Source: Paracoccaceae bacterium
Lineage (GTDB): Bacteria > Pseudomonadota > Alphaproteobacteria > Rhodobacterales > Rhodobacteraceae
DNA length: 6,003 bases
Direction of reading: 5' to 3'
NCBI GenBank assembly: GCA_016765235.1
Contig: JAESQH010000122.1
Coordinates: forward strand, 11,967 to 17,969
Positions 1-5,050 of the stretch are shown here, one piece after another. The notes under the pieces were generated by a model that saw only the letters and a list, made by a program, of their open reading frames with translations, was not told the DNA's origin and did not search any database. The first letter of the stretch is position 1. Each line of letters begins with the position of its first letter. The position numbers and the translations under genes were made by a program.

Positions 1-34
1 AACAAATCATCAATCGCCCAAAAGGGTTTTATTA

Positions 35-628
35 ATGCCAAATGACCACACGCCCGAAAGCGCAACTGGATTAAACCAGACTGTGGTGCTTGTGGGGTTG
101 ATGGGGGCCGGCAAATCAACCGTAGGGCGGCGCTTGGCTGATCGTCTCGGCGTGCAGTTTGTTGACAGCGACAGCGAGATTGAAGCCGCCGCCGATATGA
201 CCATCCCCGAGATATTCGAGCGCTTCGATGAGCAATATTTCCGTGACGGAGAGCGCCGCGTTATTGCCCGCCTTTTAACCAATGAACCTTGCGTTATTGC
301 AACCGGTGGCGGAGCGTTTTTATCTAGTGAAAACCGTAAGATAATAGGCGAGGGCGGTATATCCGTTTGGATCAAAGCCGACCTTGAAACTTTGTGGGAG
401 CGGGTGAAAGACAAGACCAGCAGACCGCTGCTGAACGGGACGAATCCCAAGGGTGTGCTGATCAGCCTGCTGGAGGCGCGGTATCCGTTGTACGGCACTG
501 CGGAAATCGTGGTTAACAGTGCGTCAGGTGATCCGCACGAAGTTGTTGTGGACGCGATCATAGCTGCATTGGAAAAGACCGGGCATTTGTCTGCTGCGGG
601 TGGGAACGAGGATACACATGAGCATTGA
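35..628 (+). CDS. aroK: shikimate kinase
   Basis: Phosphorylates the 3-hydroxyl of shikimate with ATP, the fifth step of the cytoplasmic chorismate pathway to aromatic amino acids. The 197-residue product has the full family pattern: Walker A GLMGAGKST at residues 21-29, the shikimate-binding DSD at 44-46, an FRDGE segment with the conserved Arg at about 70, the GGGAF loop at 91-95, the lid arginine in SRPLL at about 130, and the RYPLY arginine at about 149. Length is slightly above the usual 170-180 residues because of an N-terminal extension of roughly 14 residues and a polar C-terminal tail. An AAAAGGG run about 8 bases before the ATG is a fair ribosome binding site. The stop lies 11 bases inside aroB, so the two genes are translationally linked. 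AroK and AroL cannot be told apart here; aroK is preferred because of the aroB partnership. No defects seen. Confidence 0.96.
   Translation: MPNDHTPESATGLNQTVVLVGLMGAGKSTVGRRLADRLGVQFVDSDSEIEAAADMTIPEIFERFDEQYFRDGERRVIARLLTNEPCVIATGGGAFLSSENRKIIGEGGISVWIKADLETLWERVKDKTSRPLLNGTNPKGVLISLLEARYPLYGTAEIVVNSASGDPHEVVVDAIIAALEKTGHLSAAGGNEDTHEH
608..612 (+). promoter_or_regulatory. ribosome binding site of aroB
   Basis: GAGGA lies five bases before the ATG at 618, inside the last codons of aroK. It decides the aroB start: the in-frame GTG at 600 would place this Shine-Dalgarno sequence inside the coding region and add six residues not expected for the family. Confidence 0.7.
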
Positions 629-1733
629 AACCCTGACCGTTGATCTGCCGGATCGCGAATATGATATTGCGATCGGGCCGGGCTTGCTGGCCGAGGCCGG
701 CGTGCGGATAATGCCGTTCCTGAAGCGCCCCAAAGTGGTGATTGTTACCGATGAAACGGTGGCAGGTTTGCATATAAATACGTTGCAGGCGGGCCTATCT
801 AATGCCGGCATTTCCAGTGAGTATATCGCGATGCCGGCTGGTGAAAAAACCAAGAGCTGGAACGGGTTAGAGACCGTTGTTGAATGGTTGATTGAACAAC
901 GGGTGGAGCGCGATGACATCGTGATAGCCTTTGGCGGTGGCGTGATCGGGGACCTCGCTGGGTTCGCGGCTGCGATCCTTCGGCGGGGGGTGAATTTCGT
1001 GCAAATTCCGACCTCGTTATTGGCGCAAGTGGATAGTTCGGTTGGCGGGAAAACGGGGATAAATTCGCCGCTTGGAAAGAACCTGATCGGGGCGTTTCAT
1101 CAGCCTAAACTGGTGCTGGCGGATACGGATGTTTTGGACACTTTAAGCCCTCGGGAATTCACTTCTGGGTATGGCGAGGTGGTTAAGTACGGGCTGCTTG
1201 GGGATGCTAAGTTCTTTGAGTGGTTGGAGAAAAACGGACCATCGCTTGCATTTGGCGATCAGGCGAACCGGATTGTGGCGATAAAACGATCCTGCGAGAT
1301 GAAAGCCGAGATTGTGGCGCGCGACGAAAAGGAGCGCGGGGACCGGGCGTTGTTAAACCTTGGGCACACATTTGGCCACGCGTTGGAGGCGGCAACGGGG
1401 TATTCGGACCGTTTGTTGCACGGCGAAGGGGTGGCGATTGGATGTGCGTTAGCCTTTGAATTATCACATAAATTGGGCGTTTGCTCGCAGGAAATTCCTA
1501 GCCGTGTCCGCCAACATCTGGCGGTGATGGGAATGAAGAAAAATCTGTCCGATATTGCGGGGGATCTGCCCGATGCAGATGAATTAATTGCGCTGATGGG
1601 GCAGGACAAGAAGGTTACGAACGGTAAAATCGCCTTTATTTTGGCGCGCGGCATTGGCGATGCGTTTGTCGAGAAAAATGTTGATATGGATGTGGTGAAA
1701 ACCGTGCTGACGGAGGCCTTGGCGGCGCGTTAA
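618..1733 (+). CDS. aroB: 3-dehydroquinate synthase
   Basis: Converts DAHP to 3-dehydroquinate, the second step of the chorismate pathway, using NAD and a divalent metal (usually zinc or cobalt). The product is 371 residues, normal for the family. Visible signatures are the nucleotide-binding GGGVIGDLAGFAA at residues 106-118, PTSLLAQVDSSVGGKT at 131-146, the metal-ligand Glu187 in GEVVKYG, His250 in LGHTFGHA, and His268 in HGEGVAIG. All three metal ligands known from characterised enzymes are present. The start at 618 is chosen over the GTG at 600 because of the GAGGA ribosome site and because MSIETLTVDL begins directly with the expected first strand. It overlaps aroK by 11 bases, so the two form one operon. 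The TAA stop is embedded in the first copy of a 14-bp direct repeat. Confidence 0.97.
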   Translation: MSIETLTVDLPDREYDIAIGPGLLAEAGVRIMPFLKRPKVVIVTDETVAGLHINTLQAGLSNAGISSEYIAMPAGEKTKSWNGLETVVEWLIEQRVERDDIVIAFGGGVIGDLAGFAAAILRRGVNFVQIPTSLLAQVDSSVGGKTGINSPLGKNLIGAFHQPKLVLADTDVLDTLSPREFTSGYGEVVKYGLLGDAKFFEWLEKNGPSLAFGDQANRIVAIKRSCEMKAEIVARDEKERGDRALLNLGHTFGHALEAATGYSDRLLHGEGVAIGCALAFELSHKLGVCSQEIPSRVRQHLAVMGMKKNLSDIAGDLPDADELIALMGQDKKVTNGKIAFILARGIGDAFVEKNVDMDVVKTVLTEALAAR

Positions 1734-1738
1734 CCTTT
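1725..1738 (+). repeat. 14-bp direct repeat, copy 1 (over the aroB stop)
   Basis: The 14 bases GCGCGTTAACCTTT occur here and again, without mismatch, at 1816-1829. This copy encodes the last residues and the TAA of aroB. The two copies are 91 bp apart, start to start, and bracket the 11-bp tandem array. The central GTTAAC is a palindrome. TTAACC resembles a CtrA half-site of alphaproteobacteria, but no full TTAA-N7-TTAA box is present. Confidence 0.75.
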
Positions 1739-1759
1739 ACCACAACCGCCGGATTTTCG

Positions 1760-1807
1760 TGTGCACAACGCGTACACAACCCGTACACAATGCGTATGCA
1801 CGTTTTT
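1760..1807 (+). terminator. possible intrinsic terminator of aroKB
   Basis: The arm starting GTGCACAACGC at 1761 can pair with GCGTATGCAC at 1792-1801, with one mismatch and one bulge, leaving a loop of about 20 bases. Five Ts follow at 1803-1807. The position, about 70 bases past the aroB stop and before a convergent gene, fits termination. The stem is imperfect and the loop long, so this is a weak call. Confidence 0.4.
1761..1804 (+). repeat. four-unit 11-bp tandem repeat
   Basis: Four consecutive 11-base units with period exactly 11: GTGCACAACGC (1761-1771), GTACACAACCC (1772-1782), GTACACAATGC (1783-1793) and the degenerate GTATGCACGTT (1794-1804). The first three share the frame GTRCACAAYSC. 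The array lies wholly between the convergent genes. An 11-bp period places the units on nearly the same face of the helix, which suits a multimeric DNA-binding protein. The first and last units also form an imperfect inverted repeat, so part of the pattern may serve a terminator hairpin. Confidence 0.7.
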
Positions 1808-1815
1808 GCAGACGC

Positions 1816-1829
1816 GCGCGTTAACCTTT
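1816..1829 (+). repeat. 14-bp direct repeat, copy 2
   Basis: Exact second copy of the 14-base sequence that spans the aroB stop codon. It lies 27 bases from the stop codon of the convergent exported-protein gene. See the entry for copy 1. Confidence 0.75.
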
Positions 1830-1855
1830 TGACGGATCAGCCGTAAATCTGAAGA

Positions 1856-2239
1856 TTAGGGACGGGCTAAAACCCAGACGTCGCCGACGCCGTCACCTTT
1901 GGTGTCACCAACTTTTTTATCGCCAATGTAAAGATAGAGAGGCTGGCCCATGAAGGCGGCTTGCATTGTGCCGTCGGTACGCTCGATCAGGGCATAGTTT
2001 TCGCCAAGCGCAGTGCCTTCGGGCAACAATGCAGGCGGCCAGTTTTCAGCGCATGTGTCGTAGCAATTCGACTTGCCGATCTCGTCGTTTGAAAAGGTAT
2101 AAAGCGACATGTGGGTCTGGTACATCACGTACACTTGCCCTTTGAATTTGCGACTGTGGACAAAATCATTGCCGTGGGAATCGGCCAGAACCGGACTGGC
2201 GACGAGGGAGGCGAGCAATATAGTTAATGGCAGGCGCAT
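1856..2239 (-). CDS. exported small protein with Yx(F/W/Y)xxD repeats (PF03640/COG4315-like)
   Basis: A 127-residue protein of unknown exact function. Residues 1-19 form a signal peptide (MRLPLTILLA core, VLA before the likely cleavage at Asp20), so it should act in the periplasm or be secreted. There is no lipobox cysteine. The mature part shows the secreted-repeat pattern: YTFSND at 47-52 and YLYIGD at 102-107, each matching Yx(F/W/Y)xxD, with Cys59 and Cys63 in CYDTCAENWPP and the typical GDTKGDGVGDVW ending. The cysteines may form a disulfide or bind metal or heme; that is inference. A GGAG ribosome site lies seven bases before the ATG. The upstream radical SAM gene is on the same strand with a gap of 76 bases, so co-transcription is possible although a separate promoter is also visible. 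Family assignment is by motif recognition only. Confidence 0.88.
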   Translation of the reverse strand: MRLPLTILLASLVASPVLADSHGNDFVHSRKFKGQVYVMYQTHMSLYTFSNDEIGKSNCYDTCAENWPPALLPEGTALGENYALIERTDGTMQAAFMGQPLYLYIGDKKVGDTKGDGVGDVWVLARP

Positions 2240-2272
2240 TTAGGGCTCCGGTAATTTAGTTGCAATTAAATG

Positions 2273-2300
2273 AATGTATGAATTTTCAATGAACAATCAA
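2273..2300 (-). promoter_or_regulatory. possible promoter of the exported-protein gene
   Basis: On the minus strand, TTGATT (2295-2300) and TACATT (2273-2278) are separated by 16 bases in the AT-rich gap upstream of the start at 2239. The matches are moderate (four of six for the -10), so this is suggestive only. It would allow expression independent of the radical SAM gene. Confidence 0.3.
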
Positions 2301-2315
2301 CACACGTTACGGTGA

Positions 2316-3260
2316 TTAAACGCTGCAACTGGCCCCGCCCAGCACGCAGAACTTGGCGCAGTGGCGGTGGTTTAGTTTCACATCGGCCTCGGCCTGTTCC
2401 AATGTTTCGCCCATTTCGAATTCGGGTGAATAGGGCAGCAGGGTGCAGGCCAGAACCACGGGCTTATCTGCACCTTTACGCTTTACGATCATACGGGAGG
2501 ACGCGCACATCACATCATTCGGAGATTTGTTCAGGATGCCCCAACAAGCGGCGGTGATTTCAGGAACGTCGACGGTTTCGTCCATTTCTGGGAAAAGCAC
2601 GGTCATGGCAGGGTTCTGCGCGTCGATCTGGAATCCTTCGGTTTTGAATAGGGCTGCGTAACCTTCGCGGCTGTTTGCGTCGCTGCTTCCAAATACTGAA
2701 CGCCCGGCCATTGCCATATGAAAACCGTTGTCACGTAGCCAGCGCATGCCTTGGAGGGTGATGTCGTAAGACCCGACACCGCGTTCTGCGTCGTGCAGGC
2801 GTTTGTCGAAATGGTCGAGCGAGATGCGAAGGGTTAACTTGTCGCCAAATTCCGCCAGCAATTCCAGCAAGCCCGTTTGCATACGTTTCCGCATCATCGG
2901 GCGCATGGCGTTGGTGAGGACCAAGACATCATACCCGCGTTCAAGCGGCGTGCGGAGCATGGCGATTATGTCGGGGTTCATAAATGGCTCGCCACCCGTG
3001 AAGCCAATTTCGGTTACCGGCCAGTTGCGGTCGGTGATCTGGTCGAGGTATTCGGCAACTTCGGGTTCCGTTATGTAAACGAGGCGGTCGTTGTCGGGGC
3101 TGCTTTCGATATAACAATTCACGCAGGTGATGTTGCATAGCGTGCCGGTGTTGAACCACAGGGTTTTGGCGCCGTTCAGGGCCACGGATGCGCGCAGCTC
3201 GCCTTTGGCCGTCAGGTCAGGGTGTTCAAATTTGCCGAGAGCTATGCTTTGGTCATTCAT
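2316..3260 (-). CDS. radical SAM enzyme with cysteine-rich C-terminus
   Basis: A 314-residue cytoplasmic radical SAM protein; substrate unknown. The cluster-binding CNITCVNC at residues 42-49 is the canonical CxxxCxxC that holds the SAM-cleaving 4Fe-4S cluster. GFTGGEPFMNPD at 87-97 holds the GGEP motif that binds the SAM amino group, and LTNAM (115-119) and RISLD (145-149) are later barrel strands. Six more cysteines follow the barrel (239, 252, 272, 301, 305, 312), the last three in a short tail with CAKFC. Such clusters often bind auxiliary Fe-S clusters, as in SPASM or twitch domains, but the spacing does not plainly match SPASM. An AAGGA ribosome site lies seven bases before the ATG. The gene is upstream of the small exported protein on the same strand. 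I cannot name a function; peptide or cofactor maturation are both open. Confidence 0.9.
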   Translation of the reverse strand: MNDQSIALGKFEHPDLTAKGELRASVALNGAKTLWFNTGTLCNITCVNCYIESSPDNDRLVYITEPEVAEYLDQITDRNWPVTEIGFTGGEPFMNPDIIAMLRTPLERGYDVLVLTNAMRPMMRKRMQTGLLELLAEFGDKLTLRISLDHFDKRLHDAERGVGSYDITLQGMRWLRDNGFHMAMAGRSVFGSSDANSREGYAALFKTEGFQIDAQNPAMTVLFPEMDETVDVPEITAACWGILNKSPNDVMCASSRMIVKRKGADKPVVLACTLLPYSPEFEMGETLEQAEADVKLNHRHCAKFCVLGGASCSV

Positions 3261-3284
3261 TATTCAGTCCTTACGTTGCCACAC

Positions 3285-3313
3285 AAGATCGTTTCCCCAA
3301 GCTACGAGGTCAA
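3285..3313 (-). promoter_or_regulatory. possible promoter of the radical SAM gene
   Basis: On the minus strand, TTGACC (3308-3313) is a good -35 element, followed after 17 bases by the weak -10 GATCTT (3285-3290), 25 bases upstream of the start codon. A good -35 with a poor -10 is common in alphaproteobacterial housekeeping promoters, but the -10 here is too weak for certainty. Confidence 0.35.
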
Positions 3314-3327
3314 GGGGGGATACCTCG
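3305..3327. promoter_or_regulatory. inverted repeat over the -35 of the radical SAM promoter
   Basis: CGAGGT (3305-3310) and ACCTCG (3322-3327) are perfect inverted arms around an 11-base centre containing six Gs. The left arm overlaps the proposed -35 hexamer at 3308-3313, where a repressor would block polymerase. The arms are short, so chance is possible. Confidence 0.3.
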
Positions 3328-3604
3328 CGAGACCAAACAAGTTCGTGATCGGGGCTTCATCCGACCCAATGTAGAGTCAACCTGTGAAATCTATTTGGCT
3401 TGCTGCAAGTTATAACTTTGCCATGAATTTTTTCTAAAATATCTATTCAGACGGGATGACTGGGTTGCCTAAATGCAACTAATAAACTGGACGCGAAACA
3501 GTTGTATGCCTTTTCGTTTTGGTAAAGCATAATTGCTTGTCTAGCAGTTGTTTTCTATGTAGAAAGCTTCTGTCGAGAAGATGATAGCTAGGCTGAATTT
3601 GAAC
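3328..3604. other. AT-rich intergenic region, no gene seen
   Basis: The gap of about 340 bases between the divergent radical SAM gene and the broken glycosyltransferase holds no convincing coding sequence; its open frames lack protein-like composition. Base composition drops to visibly AT-rich from about 3370. A small perfect hairpin (CTTCT, loop GTCG, AGAAG, 3567-3580) sits inside 5-bp outer arms CTAGC (3541-3545) and GCTAG (3587-3591), just upstream of the glycosyltransferase start. I could not define a promoter for that gene. Confidence 0.5.
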
Positions 3605-4487
3605 ATGATCACAACCGTAATTACGAACTACAACAAGGCGAGTTATATTGCCGATGCCATCCAGTTGGGCTAGCTCAGGGCGACCCGGTGATCGTGGTGG
3701 ATGACGCCTCGACAGATGGAAGTCGCGACATCATCGCGCGTTTCGATTCTGTAGATACACATTACCTTGACGTGAACGAAGGTGCTACGATGGCAACTGT
3801 CGTTGGTCTCGAGGCTGCAATCAAGCAGGGTGCGAAATTTGTTACGCTTCTTGATGGGGACGATGTGCTTTGCTCGAACGCAAATTCCTATTACCGGAAA
3901 ACGTTTGAAGGTTTCCCTGCGGCGGAATTTATTCGTCGACTTCCCGTCACCGGCATATAGATCGACGCAAAGAAGCAGTTCCCTGCGATCCAGACTCGGA
4001 AGTTCTCATAATTTACCGTGCGCTTGCGCGATGGCTCAAACATGGCAAGGGGACTACCGCAGTTTGTGCGCGCCCCGAGCTCATGCTGGCAGACATCATT
4101 CGCGATTTGCGCTATCAAGATCATCAAATCGCATATTCGGTTCATAAAAACGCTGAGCGTGTGATCTATTCAGGCGCGGTCACACATTATTGCTCGCCTG
4201 TCGGCAGGGATAATCTGAGTAGTCAGAAATTCACAAAATACAGCTCTATGATGCGCTTGTACTGCTACATTTACCCGAATATAGCGCATTTTGATGAAAC
4301 GCGGTTTTTTGCAAAACGGATGCGGCGCTACATTTGGAAAGCCGCTCTTTATCGGTGTTTTAAGTTGGATTTTCGGTTTTTCACTCAGTTCATACGCGTC
4401 TTGTTCTGTAGAAACCCAACACCCGCTGATATTGAACTCGAGGCTGGTATCGCTATTGAACGCTTAGGGTATTCTAAGCGCGGATGA
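3605..4487 (+). pseudogene. family 2 glycosyltransferase, broken by two frameshifts
   Basis: An intact version would be about 294 residues and transfer a sugar from a nucleotide-sugar donor, probably for surface polysaccharide. The N-terminus MITTVITNYNKASYIADAIQ (from 3605) is classic GT-A fold, but its frame stops at TAG 3671-3673. The next frame continues directly with AQGDPVIVVDDASTDGSRD (from 3673) and the metal-binding DGDD (about 3856-3867), then stops at 3958-3960. The third frame picks up near 3930 and reads through HIDRRKEAV, ARPELMLADII and RDLRYQDHQIA to the stop at 4485-4487. Each shift equals one missing base (or two extra), the first near 3660-3673 and the second near 3925-3957. 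All three parts match one protein layout, so this is one gene, decayed or affected by sequencing errors. It is AT-richer than its neighbours, which suggests transfer. No clear ribosome site precedes the ATG. Confidence 0.85.
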
Positions 4488-4645
4488 CTGAATTGCACCG
4501 CGTCTGTGTTATCTATTCCTCTAGATACGAACAAAAAGAAAATGACCTATACGGGTTATGTGCTGGGAACCGCTGCATTTCGCTGTTTGTTCCTGCAATA
4601 AACTGCAAGTGGCGGTATTTCGAGTTTACCAAAAATGACAGAAGC
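4488..4645. other. intergenic stretch, nothing recognised
   Basis: AT-rich spacer between the broken glycosyltransferase and the tRNA-Thr fragment. No open frame with protein-like composition, no tRNA and no insertion sequence ends were seen. Confidence 0.4.
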
Positions 4646-4666
4646 CCTTAATAATGTAAGGTTTTT
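4646..4666 (+). terminator. short hairpin with T-run, possible terminator
   Basis: CCTTA (4646-4650) and TAAGG (4657-4661) pair perfectly around a six-base loop, with TTTTT at 4662-4666. The orientation would end plus-strand transcription from the glycosyltransferase remnant. The stem is only five pairs, three of them A-T, so efficiency is doubtful. Confidence 0.35.
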
Positions 4667-4667
4667 A

Positions 4668-4721
4668 TGGTGCTGCCATGGAGATTCGAACTCCCGGCCT
4701 CTCCCTTACCAAGGGAGTGCT
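4668..4721 (-). pseudogene. truncated tRNA-Thr(GGT), 3' half only
   Basis: Read on the minus strand this is the 3' part of a tRNA. It has AGC of the D stem, a perfect anticodon stem CTCCC/GGGAG around the loop TTGGTAA (anticodon GGT, threonine), a T arm GGGAG-TTCGAAT-CTCCA, acceptor 3' strand TGGCAGC, discriminator A, and encoded CCA (4668-4670). The first T-stem pair is a G-A mismatch. The 5' half (acceptor GCTGCCA, D loop) is absent: the match stops at 4721 and no complement of the acceptor occurs in the next 165 bases. It cannot fold into a functional tRNA. A bare 3' half is the usual relic of integration by an element that targets tRNA genes. Confidence 0.82.
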
Positions 4722-4888
4722 GTTTTTGGGTCGGAGGCCGTGATGGTCCTTCCACAATAGGAACAGCTCATGAACAGAGAGTGGGTCCAGAGTGGGTGAG
4801 TGTGGGGATTTCGTGTCCCTTCCGTTCCTCTCCTGTCCTTTTCAGGCGACTATGGATCGGGTGGAAATACAGAAAAATCCTTGTTTTA
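4722..4888. other. non-coding segment between tRNA fragment and tRNA-Gly, likely att remnant
   Basis: This 167-base segment lies on the side of the tRNA-Thr fragment where the 5' half should be. It matches no tRNA sequence, and the open frames crossing it run through tRNA genes and are not credible. Its one structured part is the direct repeat pair at 4778-4797. I read it as left-over DNA from an integrated element, which is inference. Confidence 0.4.
4778..4797 (+). repeat. 9-bp direct repeats spaced 11 bp
   Basis: AGAGTGGGT occurs at 4778-4786 and 4789-4797, start to start 11 bases, with a looser third copy (GAGTGTGGGG) from 4798. Short G-rich direct repeats about one helical turn apart, within about 100 bases of a tRNA 3' half, resemble the arm-type sites of tyrosine integrases. 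No integrase gene is in the window. Confidence 0.55.
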
Positions 4889-4963
4889 TGGAGCGGGTGA
4901 AGAGATTCGAACTCTCGACATTTTGCTTGGGAAGCAAACGCTCTACCCCTGAGCTACACCCGC
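4889..4963 (-). tRNA. tRNA-Gly(CCC)
   Basis: A complete 75-base tRNA on the minus strand with encoded CCA (4889-4891). Perfect 7-bp acceptor GCGGGTG/CACCCGC, D stem GCTC/GAGC, anticodon stem TTTGC/GCAAA with loop TTCCCAA (anticodon CCC), T stem GAGAG/CTCTT with one G-U pair and loop TTCGAAT, discriminator T (U in RNA). It reads GGG glycine codons. A good promoter lies ten bases upstream. It is transcribed divergently from the ymdB-family gene. Confidence 0.97.
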
Positions 4964-4973
4964 AACATCGCCG

Positions 4974-5002
4974 CTTTTATGGGCAAGCTTGCGGGGCGTC
5001 AA
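4974..5002 (-). promoter_or_regulatory. sigma70-type promoter of tRNA-Gly
   Basis: On the minus strand, TTGACG (4997-5002) and TAAAAG (4974-4979) are separated by exactly 17 bases, with the -10 ending ten bases before the 5' end of tRNA-Gly. The spacing and the strong -35 match a housekeeping promoter giving a short tRNA leader. Confidence 0.65.
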
Positions 5003-5013
5003 GCCAAAGGTGC

Positions 5014-5044
5014 TTGCACTGGCGGTGTGCTGCGCGTAGATAAT
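5014..5044 (+). promoter_or_regulatory. promoter of the ymdB-family gene, possibly giving a leaderless mRNA
   Basis: TTGCAC (5014-5019) is followed after 17 bases by TAGATA (5037-5042), or after 19 by GATAAT (5039-5044). Transcription would then start at about 5049-5052, at or next to the ATG at 5051. No Shine-Dalgarno sequence precedes that ATG, which agrees with a leaderless transcript. Confidence 0.45.
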
Positions 5045-5050
5045 TTTCTT

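Noticed and set aside
600..617. Upstream GTG start for aroB
   Set aside because: It would put the GAGGA ribosome site inside the gene; the ATG at 618 has the correct spacing and a family-like N-terminus.
1761..1804. CRISPR-like array
   Set aside because: Units are 11 bp with no spacers, so it is a simple tandem repeat.
3541..3591. Nested inverted arms (CTAGC/GCTAG and CTTCT/AGAAG) as a regulatory RNA or operator
   Set aside because: The arms are only five bases each, in AT-rich DNA, and expected often by chance.
3660..3690. Programmed frameshift in the glycosyltransferase
   Set aside because: No slippery heptamer or downstream structure is evident, and a second break follows, so decay or sequencing error is simpler.
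3891..4145. Minus-strand open frame across the broken glycosyltransferase
   Set aside because: It is antisense to recognisable glycosyltransferase sequence and has no family features.
4722..4888. Intron splitting the tRNA-Thr gene
   Set aside because: Known bacterial tRNA group I introns sit in the anticodon loop; here the break is in the D stem and no 5' exon is found before tRNA-Gly.
4667..5043. Open reading frames running through the tRNA region
   Set aside because: They translate tRNA-Thr and tRNA-Gly sequence and have no protein-like composition or ribosome site.
4979..5050. Longer start for the YmdB-family gene
   Set aside because: The 24 extra residues do not resemble the family, and the ATG lies in the -10 region of the tRNA-Gly promoter.
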